DNA of 64,000 nt from Citrobacter amalonaticus (GCA_028994555.1 JARDVN010000001.1:4712001-4776000), one strand, 5' to 3'; positions 9,439 to 19,168 are shown, counted from the stretch's first letter. Notes: a model not told the origin generated them from the letters alone. Translations and numbers: made by a program.

Positions 9439-10547
9439 ATGCTTAAGCACGAAGTTTCCTGCGTTGGCGATCTTTTAAAAATTGTCAACGAAGTTGCGAA
9501 ACAAAATAAAGACCGCCAATTATATTTTCGAGGCCAAGCAGATGCTAGTTGGGGGGATAGAATCTTCTCTTTGTCGATTATTAAACTCTAATGAAATTAA
9601 ACCTCTCCCAGTTAAAAAAATGGATCCTGATTTCGCTTTAAAAATTTCACATTCTCGACTGGCATCTGAGTTATTTGATAGTTTTAAAGATAAATTTGTA
9701 CTGTATTCTGATGTTAATATAATAAAAGGATACGAGTTGAATGATATAGACCTGCATGTTATGGCTCAACATTATCAATTACCAACACGTGTAGTCGACC
9801 TAACCAAAAACCCATTAATTTCACTTTACTTTGCCACCGAAGAAAACAAGTCCAATACTGATGTTGCGGTATTTATTCTAAAAGATGGGTATTCCGAAAC
9901 ATCTAGCAAAGTTTTTCAATCAAAATTGGAAAAGGCTCAGAAAAAATATTATGATTTTTATCAATTAATTAGACCGTATATGCATGCGGGGAATAAAGAA
10001 TCCATTTCCAAAGCTATTGATTTATTCAAAAACTATAAAATTGACTTCTACGAATTGAATCAAGAATTATTGCTGTGCAAAGATGAGATCCACCCAGATC
10101 ACAGTGCCGTGCTCAATAGCATGGCACCGTATAATGACGAGAAAATAGAAGAAATATTACATATCTTTGCTGATGAAGATGGCTTCAATTTTAGACAGCC
10201 CCACAGTTCAATTCGTATTTACAACTCTACATTACAGGTTATTAGCCCTCTTCCAATTAACCAACGCATTAAAAATCAGCAAGGATTACTATTATTTTCG
10301 AATGTTATCAACAAACCAATTTTTAAAGCATCACACTTTTTTTGACAATAATATTATTTCCGATACCGACTTTGAATCACAAAATTTCGCGAACGAGAGT
10401 TGTTTAAAAATCATTATTAAGTATAAATATGTGGATGCTATCAGAAAAGAATTGGAACGTTATGGCATTACTCGGGACTTCATTTATCCTGAGCTACCGA
10501 ACTACACTTTATATATGAAAGATAAGATTCTCAGAAGTTACATTTAA
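9439..10547 (+). CDS. FRG-domain protein, two frameshifts
   Basis: Protein with an N-terminal FRG domain, named for the motif seen here as LYFRGQADASW. The family's activity is unsettled, and it is often found in accessory and defence loci. The start at 9439 (MLKHEVSCVGDLLKIVN) follows AAAGGAG at about 9427. The frame breaks at six G (9551-9556); one G less gives ADASWGIESSLCRLLN. It breaks again at the T run near 10335-10342; repair gives ASHFFDNNII.. and a C-terminus DAIRKELERYGITRDFIYPE typical of the family. Total about 369 residues. HYQLPTRVVDLTKNPLISLY fits the conserved family core. It stands alone, flanked on both sides by copies of the dispersed repeat, as if inserted as cargo. Confidence 0.8.
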
Positions 10548-11192
10548 TCAACAATTTAAATATATGTTCTTGAAAGGAAGTGTTTTCTTGGTGAATAAAA
10601 TATCAACCATGTTTTCCAAGGTTGATACTTTAGATATATCATAAAACTTTCAAATAAGTAGCAAAATATAGTACGTCTTTTGGAACGTCCGCTCCTCGCA
10701 CGGAGCGGACGTGTTAACGAAGCTGAAGGTCTGCTGTGAGCGAGAAGCGGACATTGCAGACTGCCCAGTAGAAAAAGTGCTATCAGAATTATCTAAAGGA
10801 AGATCGTATTTACCATGTCTCATTCTAACTGTTTAATAAATTACAAAAATTAAAATTTCCATTTAATATCATCGCGTTAAGCAAGAGAATTAAACCTCTC
10901 ATTTAATTTATGATTCTTATTTAATTCATGAGTTGGTGTAAAAATAGGTTGCCGCACTATAGAAAGACACATATTTAAACCCAGCAGGAAATCATATTTG
11001 AAAGTAATGTGTTTAAGGGGCTGCGTAACAAGAACAGCAAGTAAACACATAGTAATAACAGTTACCATTCCCATTTCGCAAGTGGCCATATCAGAGGTGA
11101 ACTAATGCCTGCTGCAATTTTAAGAATTAAGGTTATCCTAATAATTCTTTTGTATGATTAAGATCATCGATAAATTTACTAAGGACTCATTA
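10548..11192. other. Intergenic stretch with repeat
   Basis: Holds the composite repeat at 10684-10760. A weak 70-codon frame on the minus strand (10877-11089) has a hydrophobic start but no good ribosome-binding site, and I do not call it. Confidence 0.5.
10684..10760 (+). repeat. Dispersed palindromic repeat, composite copy 2
   Basis: An 11-bp perfect palindrome pair, ACGTCCGCTCC (10685-10695) and GGAGCGGACGT (10702-10712), is followed by GTCTGCTGTGAGCGAGAAGC and GGACATTGCAGA up to 10760. The same two-part structure is at 26270-26329 and 27240-27301. Confidence 0.75.
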
Positions 11193-11765
11193 ATGAAATT
11201 GCGACTCTGGAATCTATTACCCCATGATTACGCTCCTTTTTTTCGTATTCTTCACATCATTGTGGCATTTCTAATATTATCACAAATTATTAACTCTAAT
11301 CTGACAGAGACCGAAGCAATTGGTGAACATAGTCTTGAAGGAGTTATAACCTGGATGCACATTATTTCAGGGTTAGGACTGATTATTTGTGGTTTTATTA
11401 TGTTAAGTTGGATGCTTACTCAAAGAGGTTTTACTTATTATTTTTCATGGGTAGGGCTTGACTTTAGTGGTATTAAGCAAGATATAAAAACGTTGACTAG
11501 TTTCCGACTGCCCGATGCACATTCGGGAGGTATTGCCAGTACAATCCAAGGATTTGGAGTTCTAGCATTGCTAATTGTAGCACTTTCAGGTGGCCTATGG
11601 TTCTTGTTGAATACCATGCAGTCAAATCTGGCTGAAACAGTAATCCACTGGCATAAGTTCTTTACTACTTTCATTGAGGTCTATTTTTATGCACATGGTG
11701 CAATGGGAGTTTTGCATATTTTAATTGAAAAATATAAAAGCCGCTCAGTTAACCTAAGTGACTAA
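11193..11765 (+). CDS. Cytochrome b561-like membrane protein
   Basis: Probable di-haem b-type cytochrome of about 190 residues moving electrons in the inner membrane. Four hydrophobic segments carry paired histidines: FFRILHIIVAFLIL, WMHIISGLGLIICGFIML, IQGFGVLALLIVALSGG and TVIHWHKFFTTF with AHGAMGVLHI. This histidine spacing is that of the cytochrome b561/hydrogenase cytochrome b superfamily. The start at 11193 is preferred over 11154 because AAGGA lies seven bases before it. No redox partner is encoded next to it; a CDF metal transporter follows after 200 bases. Confidence 0.7.
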   Translation: MKLRLWNLLPHDYAPFFRILHIIVAFLILSQIINSNLTETEAIGEHSLEGVITWMHIISGLGLIICGFIMLSWMLTQRGFTYYFSWVGLDFSGIKQDIKTLTSFRLPDAHSGGIASTIQGFGVLALLIVALSGGLWFLLNTMQSNLAETVIHWHKFFTTFIEVYFYAHGAMGVLHILIEKYKSRSVNLSD

Positions 11766-11964
11766 TCTGTTGTGAGATAATATTACTTCAAGTTGAAGAA
11801 AACCCTAAAAATAAAATTTAGTTTACTAGAAGATGAAACAGCACTTGCAGAGACTTTTTAATTAAATTTAATAAAAACGAAAAAATATTCATGGCGAAAT
11901 GATTGTTTAATTATCTATCATGGATAGAAATGTGAGTTAGTCGTCCTATTTTAGGAAGTTAATA

Positions 11965-12889
11965 ATGACTAAAACAAAAGGGTTACCTCGTCCGCTGACG
12001 CACTACGCTTGGCTTTCCATTGCCACGGCTATTGCCACTATCGGACTCAAAGGTGTGGCGTGGAAAATGACCGGTTCGGTCGGTCTGCTATCTGATGCCA
12101 TCGAATCCGTAGTTAACCTCGCAGGAGCCCTAATGGCGCTCTGGATGCTGACCTTGGCTGCGCTTCCGGCCGATGAGAACCATGCATATGGGCACGGCAA
12201 AGCCGAATATTTCTCGAGTGCTTTCGAAGGATTTCTGATCCTATTGGCGGCAGCCAGTATCGCCTATACCGCAGTTGAGCGGATGTTAACTCCACAGCCG
12301 CTTGAGGAGATTGGTCTCGGATTACTGGTTTCAACAGTCGCATCAATCCTTAATTTTGTGACGGCTCGCATTTTGTTAAGGGCTGGCAGGCAGCACAACT
12401 CTATCACTCTTGAGGCAGATGCTCATCACCTGCTGACCGATGTCTGGACGTCGGTCGGTGTCATTTTTGGTGTCGGACTGGTTTATCTGACCGGCTGGTT
12501 TTGGGTCGATCCGATCGTTGCATTGCTGGTCGCAGCCAACATCGTTTGGACTGGTTATCAGCTTATGAGTCGTTCAGCTGCAGGTCTGATGGACGTATCG
12601 CTACCCACGGAAGAACTCAAAAAAAATCGAGTCACTGCTGGCAGGATATCGTGAACAGGGGCTTGATTTCCATGCACTACGTACACGCCAGGCTGGCGGG
12701 CGGGCGTTTATGACAATGCACATCCTAGTTCCTGGGCGATGGACTGTTCAATATGGGCACGACTGGGCCGAGCGTATAGAGAATGATATCCGCACCGCAC
12801 TGCCTTTTATCCATATCACCACTCATGTGGAACCGTTGGAAGATCCCGCGTCAATGAACGACCAAACGCTCGACATTTCTGATCACTAA
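11965..12889 (+). CDS. Cation diffusion facilitator (CDF) metal transporter, frameshifted
   Basis: Proton-coupled efflux pump for a divalent metal (zinc, iron, cobalt or similar; specificity not readable). Membrane part has [15 protein letters not shown] with the first metal-site Asp, [13 protein letters not shown], and [14 protein letters not shown] with the second H-x3-D site. The frame breaks at eight A (12617-12624); one A less gives [20 protein letters not shown] and the cytoplasmic domain down to ..[11 protein letters not shown] at 12889. The repaired length of about 307 residues is standard. An AT-rich leader precedes it, but the gene is GC-richer than its neighbours, suggesting separate origin. 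Confidence 0.88.
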
Positions 12890-12976
12890 ACTAACCACAT
12901 GTCGCTGGTCGGGCAGGGTAACAAACCTCGCTCTACAAAAATTTCAGGTATTCTCTATAATTCTGAGGGTACTTGA

Positions 12977-12990
12977 TGTGACCTGCGCCC
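12977..12990 (+). repeat. Direct repeat, left copy
   Basis: TGTGACCTGCGCCC occurs here and at 15097-15110 in the same orientation, enclosing the recombinase and two genes. It could be an old insertion-sequence end or a recombination site. Confidence 0.6.
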
Positions 12991-13033
12991 AATTGTTGGG
13001 CACGCAATATTTTTAAAAAGTCCGCTTCTGGCA

Positions 13034-13055
13034 CAGGGCTGCTGTTGCAGCCCTG
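13034..13055 (-). terminator. Hairpin after the recombinase gene
   Basis: CAGGGCTGC (13034-13042), loop TGTT, GCAGCCCTG (13047-13055), seven bases past the recombinase stop. The T run on the minus strand is about 16 bases away, so terminator function is plausible, not certain. A half copy of the dispersed repeat (GTCCGCTTCTGGCAC) abuts it. Confidence 0.5.
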
Positions 13056-13061
13056 ATAACC

Positions 13062-13664
13062 TTAGACTTCAATCGATTCAGAAATCTCTAACGCATCATC
13101 GACTTCAATGCCCAGATAACGGACTGTGCTTTCCAGTTTCTTATGACCCAACAGAAGTTGGATCACCCGGAGATTCTTGGTTTTCTTGTAGATCAGGTAA
13201 GGTTTTGTTCTTCTCATGGAATGTGTGCTGTAAAGCGTCTCTTCGAGACCAAGCTTTGCTACCCACCCATGAAAGATTCGGTTGTATTGCCGGGTTGAAA
13301 TATGCTGGTTAGTTCCGATCCGAGACCGAAACAAGAAGTCTTTACTGTGCAAATTGCCAAGCTTTATCAATGCAGCAACAGCTTCTCTTGTCCCTTTGGT
13401 TATCTCAAATTGCACAGGGCTACCGGTTTTCTGTTGCAATACCGTTGCTCTGCTCGAAACAGAGCTACCATATGCAACATCAGATACTTTGAGTTTGACC
13501 AGATCACAGCCTCGAAGCTTACTGTCCAGTGCCATATTGAACAGAGCTAAATCGCGCGTTTTACCTTCCAGTTCAAGTCGGATTCGGATACCCCAGATAT
13601 GAGATATCTGAAGTGGCCTTTTTTGGCCTATGATACGGTCTTTGTTCCACGGTGACGTGTTCAT
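13062..13664 (-). CDS. Short tyrosine recombinase
   Basis: About 200-residue recombinase consisting of little more than the catalytic domain. Catalytic residues are visible: Arg in DSKLRGCDLVKLKV, H-x-x-R in STHSMRRTKPYL, LLLGHKKLESTVRY with the third box and the Tyr, then LGIEVDDALE. This compact family occurs in several gammaproteobacteria, typically with mobile cargo. The ATG at 13664 is chosen because GGAG lies eight bases upstream. Ribosome-binding site and start codon lie inside a perfect 15-bp inverted repeat, which suggests self-limiting translation or a DNA-binding palindrome. Two unknown genes lie upstream on the same strand. Confidence 0.88.
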   Translation of the reverse strand: MNTSPWNKDRIIGQKRPLQISHIWGIRIRLELEGKTRDLALFNMALDSKLRGCDLVKLKVSDVAYGSSVSSRATVLQQKTGSPVQFEITKGTREAVAALIKLGNLHSKDFLFRSRIGTNQHISTRQYNRIFHGWVAKLGLEETLYSTHSMRRTKPYLIYKKTKNLRVIQLLLGHKKLESTVRYLGIEVDDALEISESIEV

Positions 13665-13700
13665 ACTCAAATCTCCTGCAATGTGGGAGATTTGAGTATG
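13662..13700 (-). promoter_or_regulatory. 15-bp perfect inverted repeat over the recombinase start
   Basis: CATACTCAAATCTCC (13662-13676) and its exact reverse complement (13686-13700) are separated by nine bases. One arm contains the GGAG ribosome-binding site and the ATG of the recombinase, so the mRNA would fold over its own initiation site. Confidence 0.75.
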
Positions 13701-13702
13701 GT

Positions 13703-13731
13703 TGTCCCTTATGAGCGAGGAACGGACTATT
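13703..13731 (+). repeat. Dispersed palindromic repeat, copy 3 (degenerate)
   Basis: GTCCCTTATGAGCGAGGAAC followed by GGAC; same arms and loop word as the other copies. Confidence 0.55.
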
Positions 13732-13861
13732 TTGCAATATTAATGAGTTTGGCAAAGGTTGTGCTTGAACTACTGTAATAAGCGGCGAGGTTATCTCGCG
13801 CACTTATGTGTGTCGGGAATAGATATCGATCTTCTCTCATTTCTGGGAATTAAAAGGTGTT

Positions 13862-14333
13862 TCATCCGGCCCGTGAGTCATGACCAGTAACAGTGGAACA
13901 TGACTGCTTGGTAAATTGCTTGGTGAGTCTTGTAATCTGTTTACAGGGGGGAACATCAGCCGCGTCTCTCCCTCGTATATATGATCCTAATTCTATGTGT
14001 TTCAGGATCTCGTTTGTTAATACGAAGTTCGTCAACTCTGTATGCCCAGCAGCTGCCACAACAAATTCATACATCTCTTCCAATGAGGCATGAAAGAGCA
14101 TGGGTACCCCCCGAGAGATAATTCAGGTTTTGACCGCGGAGGCGCGAATCGACGACTCCTTGACTCGCGAGCTTATAGACATAATCGCTCTTGTCGGAAA
14201 AGGCAAAGGACAGCATTTGATTGATAAAAAAGAGACCAGTGGTCAGATGTCGGTGAAACCACCCCGGGCTGAAAAGATCTTCCTTTTTTCCCAAGAAGAA
14301 AATCACAAAACGTGTTACTGAAATCTGTTTTGC
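13862..14333 (-). CDS. Unknown protein, partner of the PD-(D/E)XK-like gene, frameshifted
   Basis: No family recognised. Two frames join at six C (14106-14111): ..LRGQNLNYLSG continues into VPMLFHASLEEMYEFVV. The joined product is about 150 residues and ends ..STVTGHDSRAG. It directly follows the stop of the upstream gene. AAAAAGGAG just past that stop would serve as ribosome-binding site for a TTG start near 14333, but the first codons need another base change to stay in frame, so the start is uncertain. It might instead be the distal part of one larger protein. The order upstream gene, this gene, recombinase on one strand suggests co-transcription. Confidence 0.45.
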
Positions 14334-14348
14334 AATCGACTCCTTTTT

Positions 14349-15033
14349 TTAGCGGGACTCGGTACTGGCGGGCAAATCCCCGAGGACCAAGTTGATGCGT
14401 TGGGATAGTTCTTTTTTCACGAATCTGAAGTCAGGGCCATTACTGATGGTTGCTGTCCACTGACAAGGATTGGTAAATGGGGTGCAGTAGGCATGTCCCT
14501 TAAAAATCGTCAAATATTCCGCCCCTTCTGTTGCTGATTGTGCGTTAACACTCGGATTTTGAAAATTCCAGGATGGAGTAACTTTATCTGGCTGCCGATC
14601 CAAGCGCGTTTCCCCTGTAAACTCTGGCCATGATTGATAAAGTTCAAACTGTATTTCTTCGGTACCATTTGCTAAAGACCCGGTACGTGAAGTTCTCGTT
14701 TTCTTCGCCTGAAAAAGAATAGCGCGACCACTGGCTGGCTTTAATGGAGATGAGAAGTGCTGATGAACAATCATCAAGTCGCCGATTTCAACAGACTTTG
14801 TTTTACCTTTTATTAAAACCTTAGGTGTCTGATGAGTAAATATTCCCCGTACGAGAACCTTAGTTGACGGTGATACGTATTTTCGAAGTATGTCCCTGAG
14901 TCCTAGATACGTCTCGTTGCTCAGAAATGCACTCACTAGAGCTGGTTCATCGGGGGGGGTTAGGGGCAGAGATCCGCCATGCATTCCCGTGACACATATT
15001 GAGGTAAATACGAATTTCATCTTCTAATGTCAT
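14349..15033 (-). CDS. Putative PD-(D/E)XK nuclease-like protein, frameshifted
   Basis: Unknown protein of about 225 residues. The best start is at 15033 (MTLEDEIRIYLNMCHGNAW), joined to PPDEPALVSAFLSNETYLG.. across a run of eight G (14952-14959). The central segment SVEIGDLMIVHQHF followed about 17 residues later by GRAILFQAKKT has the D..QxK arrangement of PD-(D/E)XK nucleases. Later come FELYQSWPEF and TPSWNF. Nuclease identity is inferred from this motif alone. It heads a minus-strand group with 13862-14333 and the recombinase, bracketed by 14-bp direct repeats. Confidence 0.5.
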
Positions 15034-15096
15034 TTGTTTTTTTCTCTGTGTAAGTTTTAAATTACTTCCCCAACATCTAGCCCAAGAGCCTGCACT

Positions 15097-15110
15097 TGTG
15101 ACCTGCGCCC
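15097..15110 (+). repeat. Direct repeat, right copy
   Basis: TGTGACCTGCGCCC, identical to 12977-12990. Flanking bases beyond the 14-mer differ. Confidence 0.6.
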
Positions 15111-15184
15111 CCCATGATTAACATAGGGTGTTGATAGTATCTATGTCCTATTCTGGCACGCAGCGGATCGCCTGCGTTGCCGCG

Positions 15185-15213
15185 AGGTCTGCTTTGAGCG
15201 AAGAGCGTACATT
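15185..15213 (+). repeat. Dispersed palindromic repeat, copy 4
   Basis: GTCTGCTTTGAGCGAAGAGC followed by GTACATTGG; one arm has a mismatch against the best copies. Confidence 0.6.
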
Positions 15214-15404
15214 GGCCTTGGAGGATATCTGAACTATTCTCCGGAAATTATCTAATAAGCGAATGGTATGGATTACAGGCATGCTTGCAATTCCCGACAA
15301 ACTATAAACAGCATGAAGTCGCGATTTTTTTCTACTATTGGATAAAGTTTTCAACTTTTTGGTCGTTAATTATTTTTTAGATAGATTTTTTCAGGAGAAG
15401 AGCA

Positions 15405-15902
15405 ATGGCATTTACCGTCGGTGAAAACTATGCGTTCAGGGACATACAGAAGCGTTATAAATTCCTGAAACCGGGCGAAAAGGGACTGTCGCAGGGCGGT
15501 TTTTTAAATCCATCGCGTGGCAATTCCTCCACATTAATTCGCGCCATCTTTGCGCGCAGAGAGGTCAATGGACCTCTGGATAATCTATTGTTCGTTTCTG
15601 GCGATAATGAGTACCGAAACTACTTCACCCGTCTTGAGAAAGTGCAAAAGGAATGTAGCCCATTCCTCTATTTTAAAGAAAAGAATGGCGAGTGGTCTTA
15701 TATGGGGCACAGTAAGGTGGATCGTTTACTGGAGCCCGACTCAAAAGAATTAACCCTCTTGCTTGATGAAATGGGTTGCACGCTGGAAACGGTTGATGAG
15801 GTGGATGGCAAACCATTGTGGCAGCTTACAGCATTTGGAGTGCAAAGTTTTATCAGACCGCGTAGACTGGAATTTATAGTGGTCTTAGAGCAGGATGCGT
15901 AG
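15405..15902 (+). CDS. Unknown 165-residue protein
   Basis: Intact frame with AGGAG 7 bases before the ATG (TTTCAGGAGAAGAGCAATG). I do not recognise a known family with certainty. The N-terminal YAFRDIQKRYKF and QGGFLNPSRGNSSTLIRAIF recall N-terminal target-recognition domains fused to HNH nucleases in some restriction-like proteins, a weak impression only. No nuclease motif, signal peptide or membrane segment is seen. It stands alone on the plus strand. Confidence 0.6.
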   Translation: MAFTVGENYAFRDIQKRYKFLKPGEKGLSQGGFLNPSRGNSSTLIRAIFARREVNGPLDNLLFVSGDNEYRNYFTRLEKVQKECSPFLYFKEKNGEWSYMGHSKVDRLLEPDSKELTLLLDEMGCTLETVDEVDGKPLWQLTAFGVQSFIRPRRLEFIVVLEQDA

Positions 15903-16330
15903 CTAACTGTCTTTGTCATCAAATATGTCTGTGGGGCGTTCAGTAACGTCATTTTCAGTATGCTATATCAAGAAGAAACATCACCGTTGTTCGTCGTTTG
16001 ACGCGACATCACTATAACGAGATGTTCCGCAGACCAACGATGGATTGCTGAGGCCGGTACAGAGACACCTATCGCCAGTAAGATCGAAATAACATCTCGA
16101 AAAAAGTGATGCGTTATTATCTGGCTCTATACTAATTCGCCCCTATCGGCCTGACTTAGCCTTGCTCCGAGATTTCCTTCGTCATTTATAGAGGGTGATT
16201 TCAGAACAACGCGTCTTTATAGGGATGCCCTACGTTTCTGAAGAAGAAATGCCAAAGATCACAACGTATTAATTAACAGTGAGCAGGTCAGCATCATATA
16301 ACATATGTTGAGCCCTTATAGTGAAATAGT
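15903..16330. other. Non-coding stretch
   Basis: I see no gene, repeat or RNA here. It looks like decayed sequence. Confidence 0.4.
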
Positions 16331-17510
16331 AAAAGCCCCTTGCGAAGGGGCCTGATTAAGAAAAATTATAGAGAGCTTTTTTTTAGCCCCATCGATCTCA
16401 GCCTGGCAAACATCATCATTTGTAAATGTATACTGAAGGTAAACATACCCCTGCGCAGAACTGTTCGCTCTTGCTTCAATAGAAATAGCACCAATGTTAT
16501 TTTTCAGCGGCGTTTCCTGCGTTCCCTTCCAGGTAGCTGAAAGGAATCGTTCCTTTTTGTTAAGCCCCATCATCCAGTCCTGAGGTTCTTTCCAGATAGA
16601 ACCTGACAGTAAAAGGTCTGTGGTTTCAGCCTTTCCATAAAGCGAGCTTAACGAGCTACTCAACTCTTCAAAGCGAGATTTCAAGGCAAGCCCATAACTA
16701 TCAGTATCAATGTTTTTACCGACAGCTCTGATTTGGCATAAGCCTGCTTTAGGCGAGATCAACAAACCATACATTTCAAAATCAGCGTTGGGCTTCGGTA
16801 AATTATCGGAAGTATAGAGATTTACGCTGTCAGGAAGTGGTTTTAGCTTTGCCCCGATCATATCTTCGATATTCTTTTGAGTCAGGCCAGCCTCGAGTCC
16901 GAACGGACCATCAGCTGGTGGCAGCAGAGGGGGCTGTTCATGTCTTGTTTCAGCGGTTGTGTCCTTCTTACTGCTGGCGGTTGCAACATTATCCTGAACC
17001 GGTGCAAGCTTAACTTCAGCAAGCCCATATTTAGCCGTGAGATATTTTTGCTGCAACATCGCCATGCTTTGCTCTTCAGTAGCAACCGTTGACAGTTTTA
17101 AGACCTGTATTAAACCACCACTGTACTGGCTGGCATCTGTTTTTGCTTCGTTTATTTTTACTGCCAGGTCCTCCATCTCAGCTTTAATAGAAGCAGCAAG
17201 TTCAGGGTCTGGCTTGACACCTGAAACAACGACGTCAATTTTGGCTCCTGACTCAATTGCATTTATACGCTGTTCTAAAAGAGCCTTATTCGTTCCTAAA
17301 ACTTCCAATCTTGCGGTGATTAAATTCTTGATCAGTCCACCTGAAAATTGTTGATCAATATGTTTCGCTGCAGAGATTTCTCCCTCCGTTTGGGACAGCT
17401 CAGCCTTAAGTGCCGCCACTTCCTGCTTTTGCTCTGGAGTTAACTCTTTAGGCCCACACCCGGTTAACATCGTTATGCTTACTAATGTTGCAATCAACGT
17501 TTTTTTTCAT
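16316..17510 (-). CDS. Predicted lipoprotein with coiled-coil N-terminal half, frameshifted
   Basis: The true start is most likely ATG at 17510 (MKKTLIATLVS..), out of frame by one base in a run of eight A (T run 17500-17507). The signal ends in the lipobox MLTGC, so the protein should be lipid-anchored. Residues after it (TPEQKQEVAALKAELSQTEGEI) form a helical coiled-coil-like region with a duplicated feature, QQFSGGLIKNL and SQYSGGLIQVL. A proline-rich linker (PPLLPPADGPFG) leads to a globular domain. A terminator hairpin (16331-16352) lies inside the last codons, so the natural stop is probably TAA at 16356-16358 after one added T. No known family; the envelope location is inferred. Confidence 0.7.
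16331..16352 (-). terminator. Rho-independent terminator of the lipoprotein gene
   Basis: On the minus strand GGCCCCTTCGCAAGGGGC is followed by TTTTACT. It directly follows the reconstructed stop. Confidence 0.75.
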
Positions 17511-18123
17511 ATCCCTGTCCCAGTGGAAAATATTCAGATTAATCCTATCAGGAAGTGAACTGCAACAGAATATTTGAATCGTCACAGGTATGAGAGACGA
17601 CTCCGGAGTCGTTAAGTTGGCTTTAAGAAAGATGCCTATGAGTGCTCAGTATTAACCCTATGCGTTTAAAATCGAAGTAGTCATACCGGTTGTTGAACGC
17701 TGTCATTCCGTATCCAGCATTGCAACACGATCCCATATCCCCCCTTACGCCGAATAAAGAAATACGGGCCAGACTCCTTAACTAACATAGGCAATCAGAA
17801 GCTCAGGCTGGGTTCCGCCAACTTCAGAAGGAGCTAACGAAGCAGATCATGATCCAATAAGCATCCGTTCGCCATAAATGTGTTGCTCCCGGCGGCGGAT
17901 TGTGGCGTATGGCATAGTCAAAGGCGTTTCGGAACGTGGCTTTAAGCCAGCGAAATCACGGCTGCATCGCAGCTGACAGAACCTTGTACAAGTTATATGC
18001 ACCGAGCGTCTCTGGGAAATCAGTCCGGAGGACATCGAAAATGCTTCGTCGTGAGAACAGGAATTGTTTTCTGTGTGGGGTCAGTCCAAACCGCATCCAT
18101 TATGCAGATGCGGTTTAACACAA
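17511..18123. other. Non-coding stretch
   Basis: No supported gene. A hairpin AAACCGCATC (18088-18097) with GATGCGGTTT (18107-18116) sits just past the end of the coiled-coil gene at 18124 and may end that transcript, although no T run follows. Confidence 0.45.
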
Positions 18124-19158
18124 TCAGAAGATCATAAAGTGCTGCGCAATTTGCCAACCGACAGAAAGCCCAATAATGCAACCCATCACCGTCAGTACAA
18201 AGCGATGACGAAATCGGGATTTGAGAAAATTCACCTGTAACTCAGCAATAGCATGATCAATGCCTGTTTGCCTATCAGCTTGTTGCGCCACAACAACGGA
18301 TATTTCATGCTGGAGCGCATCACACTGGTTTACGGTTGATTTAACCGAATTAACTAAATCCATCCGGTTTCGCTCAAGTTCGCCGAGCAGTTGCTGATGA
18401 GACAACTGCTGTTCCTGCAACAAGGACTGCTGCATCTTCTCAACGAAACTCTTTTGAACAGCCTGATTGTCCACCATTGTCTGTTCGAGCATGCTATGCC
18501 GTCCTACCTGGTCATCAAGGCCACTTTGCAATTTTTGCGCAAGATCAGAAGAAAAGTTAGCAATACGCTGTTCAAGTTCTGCCAGCAAGGTGGCGTTTGC
18601 CTCGCCAATTTTGTTTTCCGCCTCTGTCACCCTTTTTACGCAGCCAATTAGCTGCTTAGCCTGATCTTGCGTTACCCCTTTTGCATCCATTAATCCCTGG
18701 TTGGCCTTATTAATCTCTTTTTGCTGTTCTTCCAGTAGCACCTGTTGTTTCAGGATTTGTTCATTTTGTTCAGCAAGGGAGCGTGTTTGGCCTTCCAGAA
18801 TGTTTTGCTGATTCAATAAAATATGTTGTTGCTCGTTCAGTAGCTTGGATAGCGCCGTATTGACAATCAATAACTGAGAAGATTTTTGCGTCAGGCGACC
18901 AATGGCTTTATTGAGATCAATCTGCGCATCCTGTAACAAATCGTCGCGATCATTCCACCAGTTAGTTATAAAGTTTCCGTCCCTCTGTTCCCTGCGCAGG
19001 CGGTCAAGATCCTTCGCGCTCTTCTGAACCGTTTGCTGCTCCTCCGTCATACTGCTAATCAATTCTTTAATGTTGCTGTCGCGAAAGACACGTTCCGGCA
19101 AATCTGCGGACGAAAACGCCTGGATAACCTGAAGTTCCTGCTTGTTTAACAAACCCAT
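18124..19158 (-). CDS. Coiled-coil protein with C-terminal membrane anchor
   Basis: 344 residues, unknown family. From about residue 40 to 300 it is one long, Gln/Leu-rich heptad-like region (for example NEQQHILLNQQNILEGQTRS and QQVLLEEQQKEINKANQ). The last 25 residues form a single transmembrane helix (VLTVMGCIIGLSVGWQIAQ). A tail-anchored or signal-anchored coiled coil is the simplest picture. It begins ten bases after the stop of the HNH/membrane protein gene, so the two are almost certainly one transcript and probably one complex. Frame intact, with no homopolymer damage. Confidence 0.75.
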   Translation of the reverse strand: MGLLNKQELQVIQAFSSADLPERVFRDSNIKELISSMTEEQQTVQKSAKDLDRLRREQRDGNFITNWWNDRDDLLQDAQIDLNKAIGRLTQKSSQLLIVNTALSKLLNEQQHILLNQQNILEGQTRSLAEQNEQILKQQVLLEEQQKEINKANQGLMDAKGVTQDQAKQLIGCVKRVTEAENKIGEANATLLAELEQRIANFSSDLAQKLQSGLDDQVGRHSMLEQTMVDNQAVQKSFVEKMQQSLLQEQQLSHQQLLGELERNRMDLVNSVKSTVNQCDALQHEISVVVAQQADRQTGIDHAIAELQVNFLKSRFRHRFVLTVMGCIIGLSVGWQIAQHFMIF

Positions 19159-19168
19159 CTTACTGTTC

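Noticed and set aside
10877..11089. 70-codon minus-strand frame with hydrophobic start
   Set aside because: No ribosome-binding site, no recognised family, and it overlaps the leader of the cytochrome gene.
17847..18035. Minus-strand frame of 62 codons
   Set aside because: Composition is not protein-like and no start signal is present.
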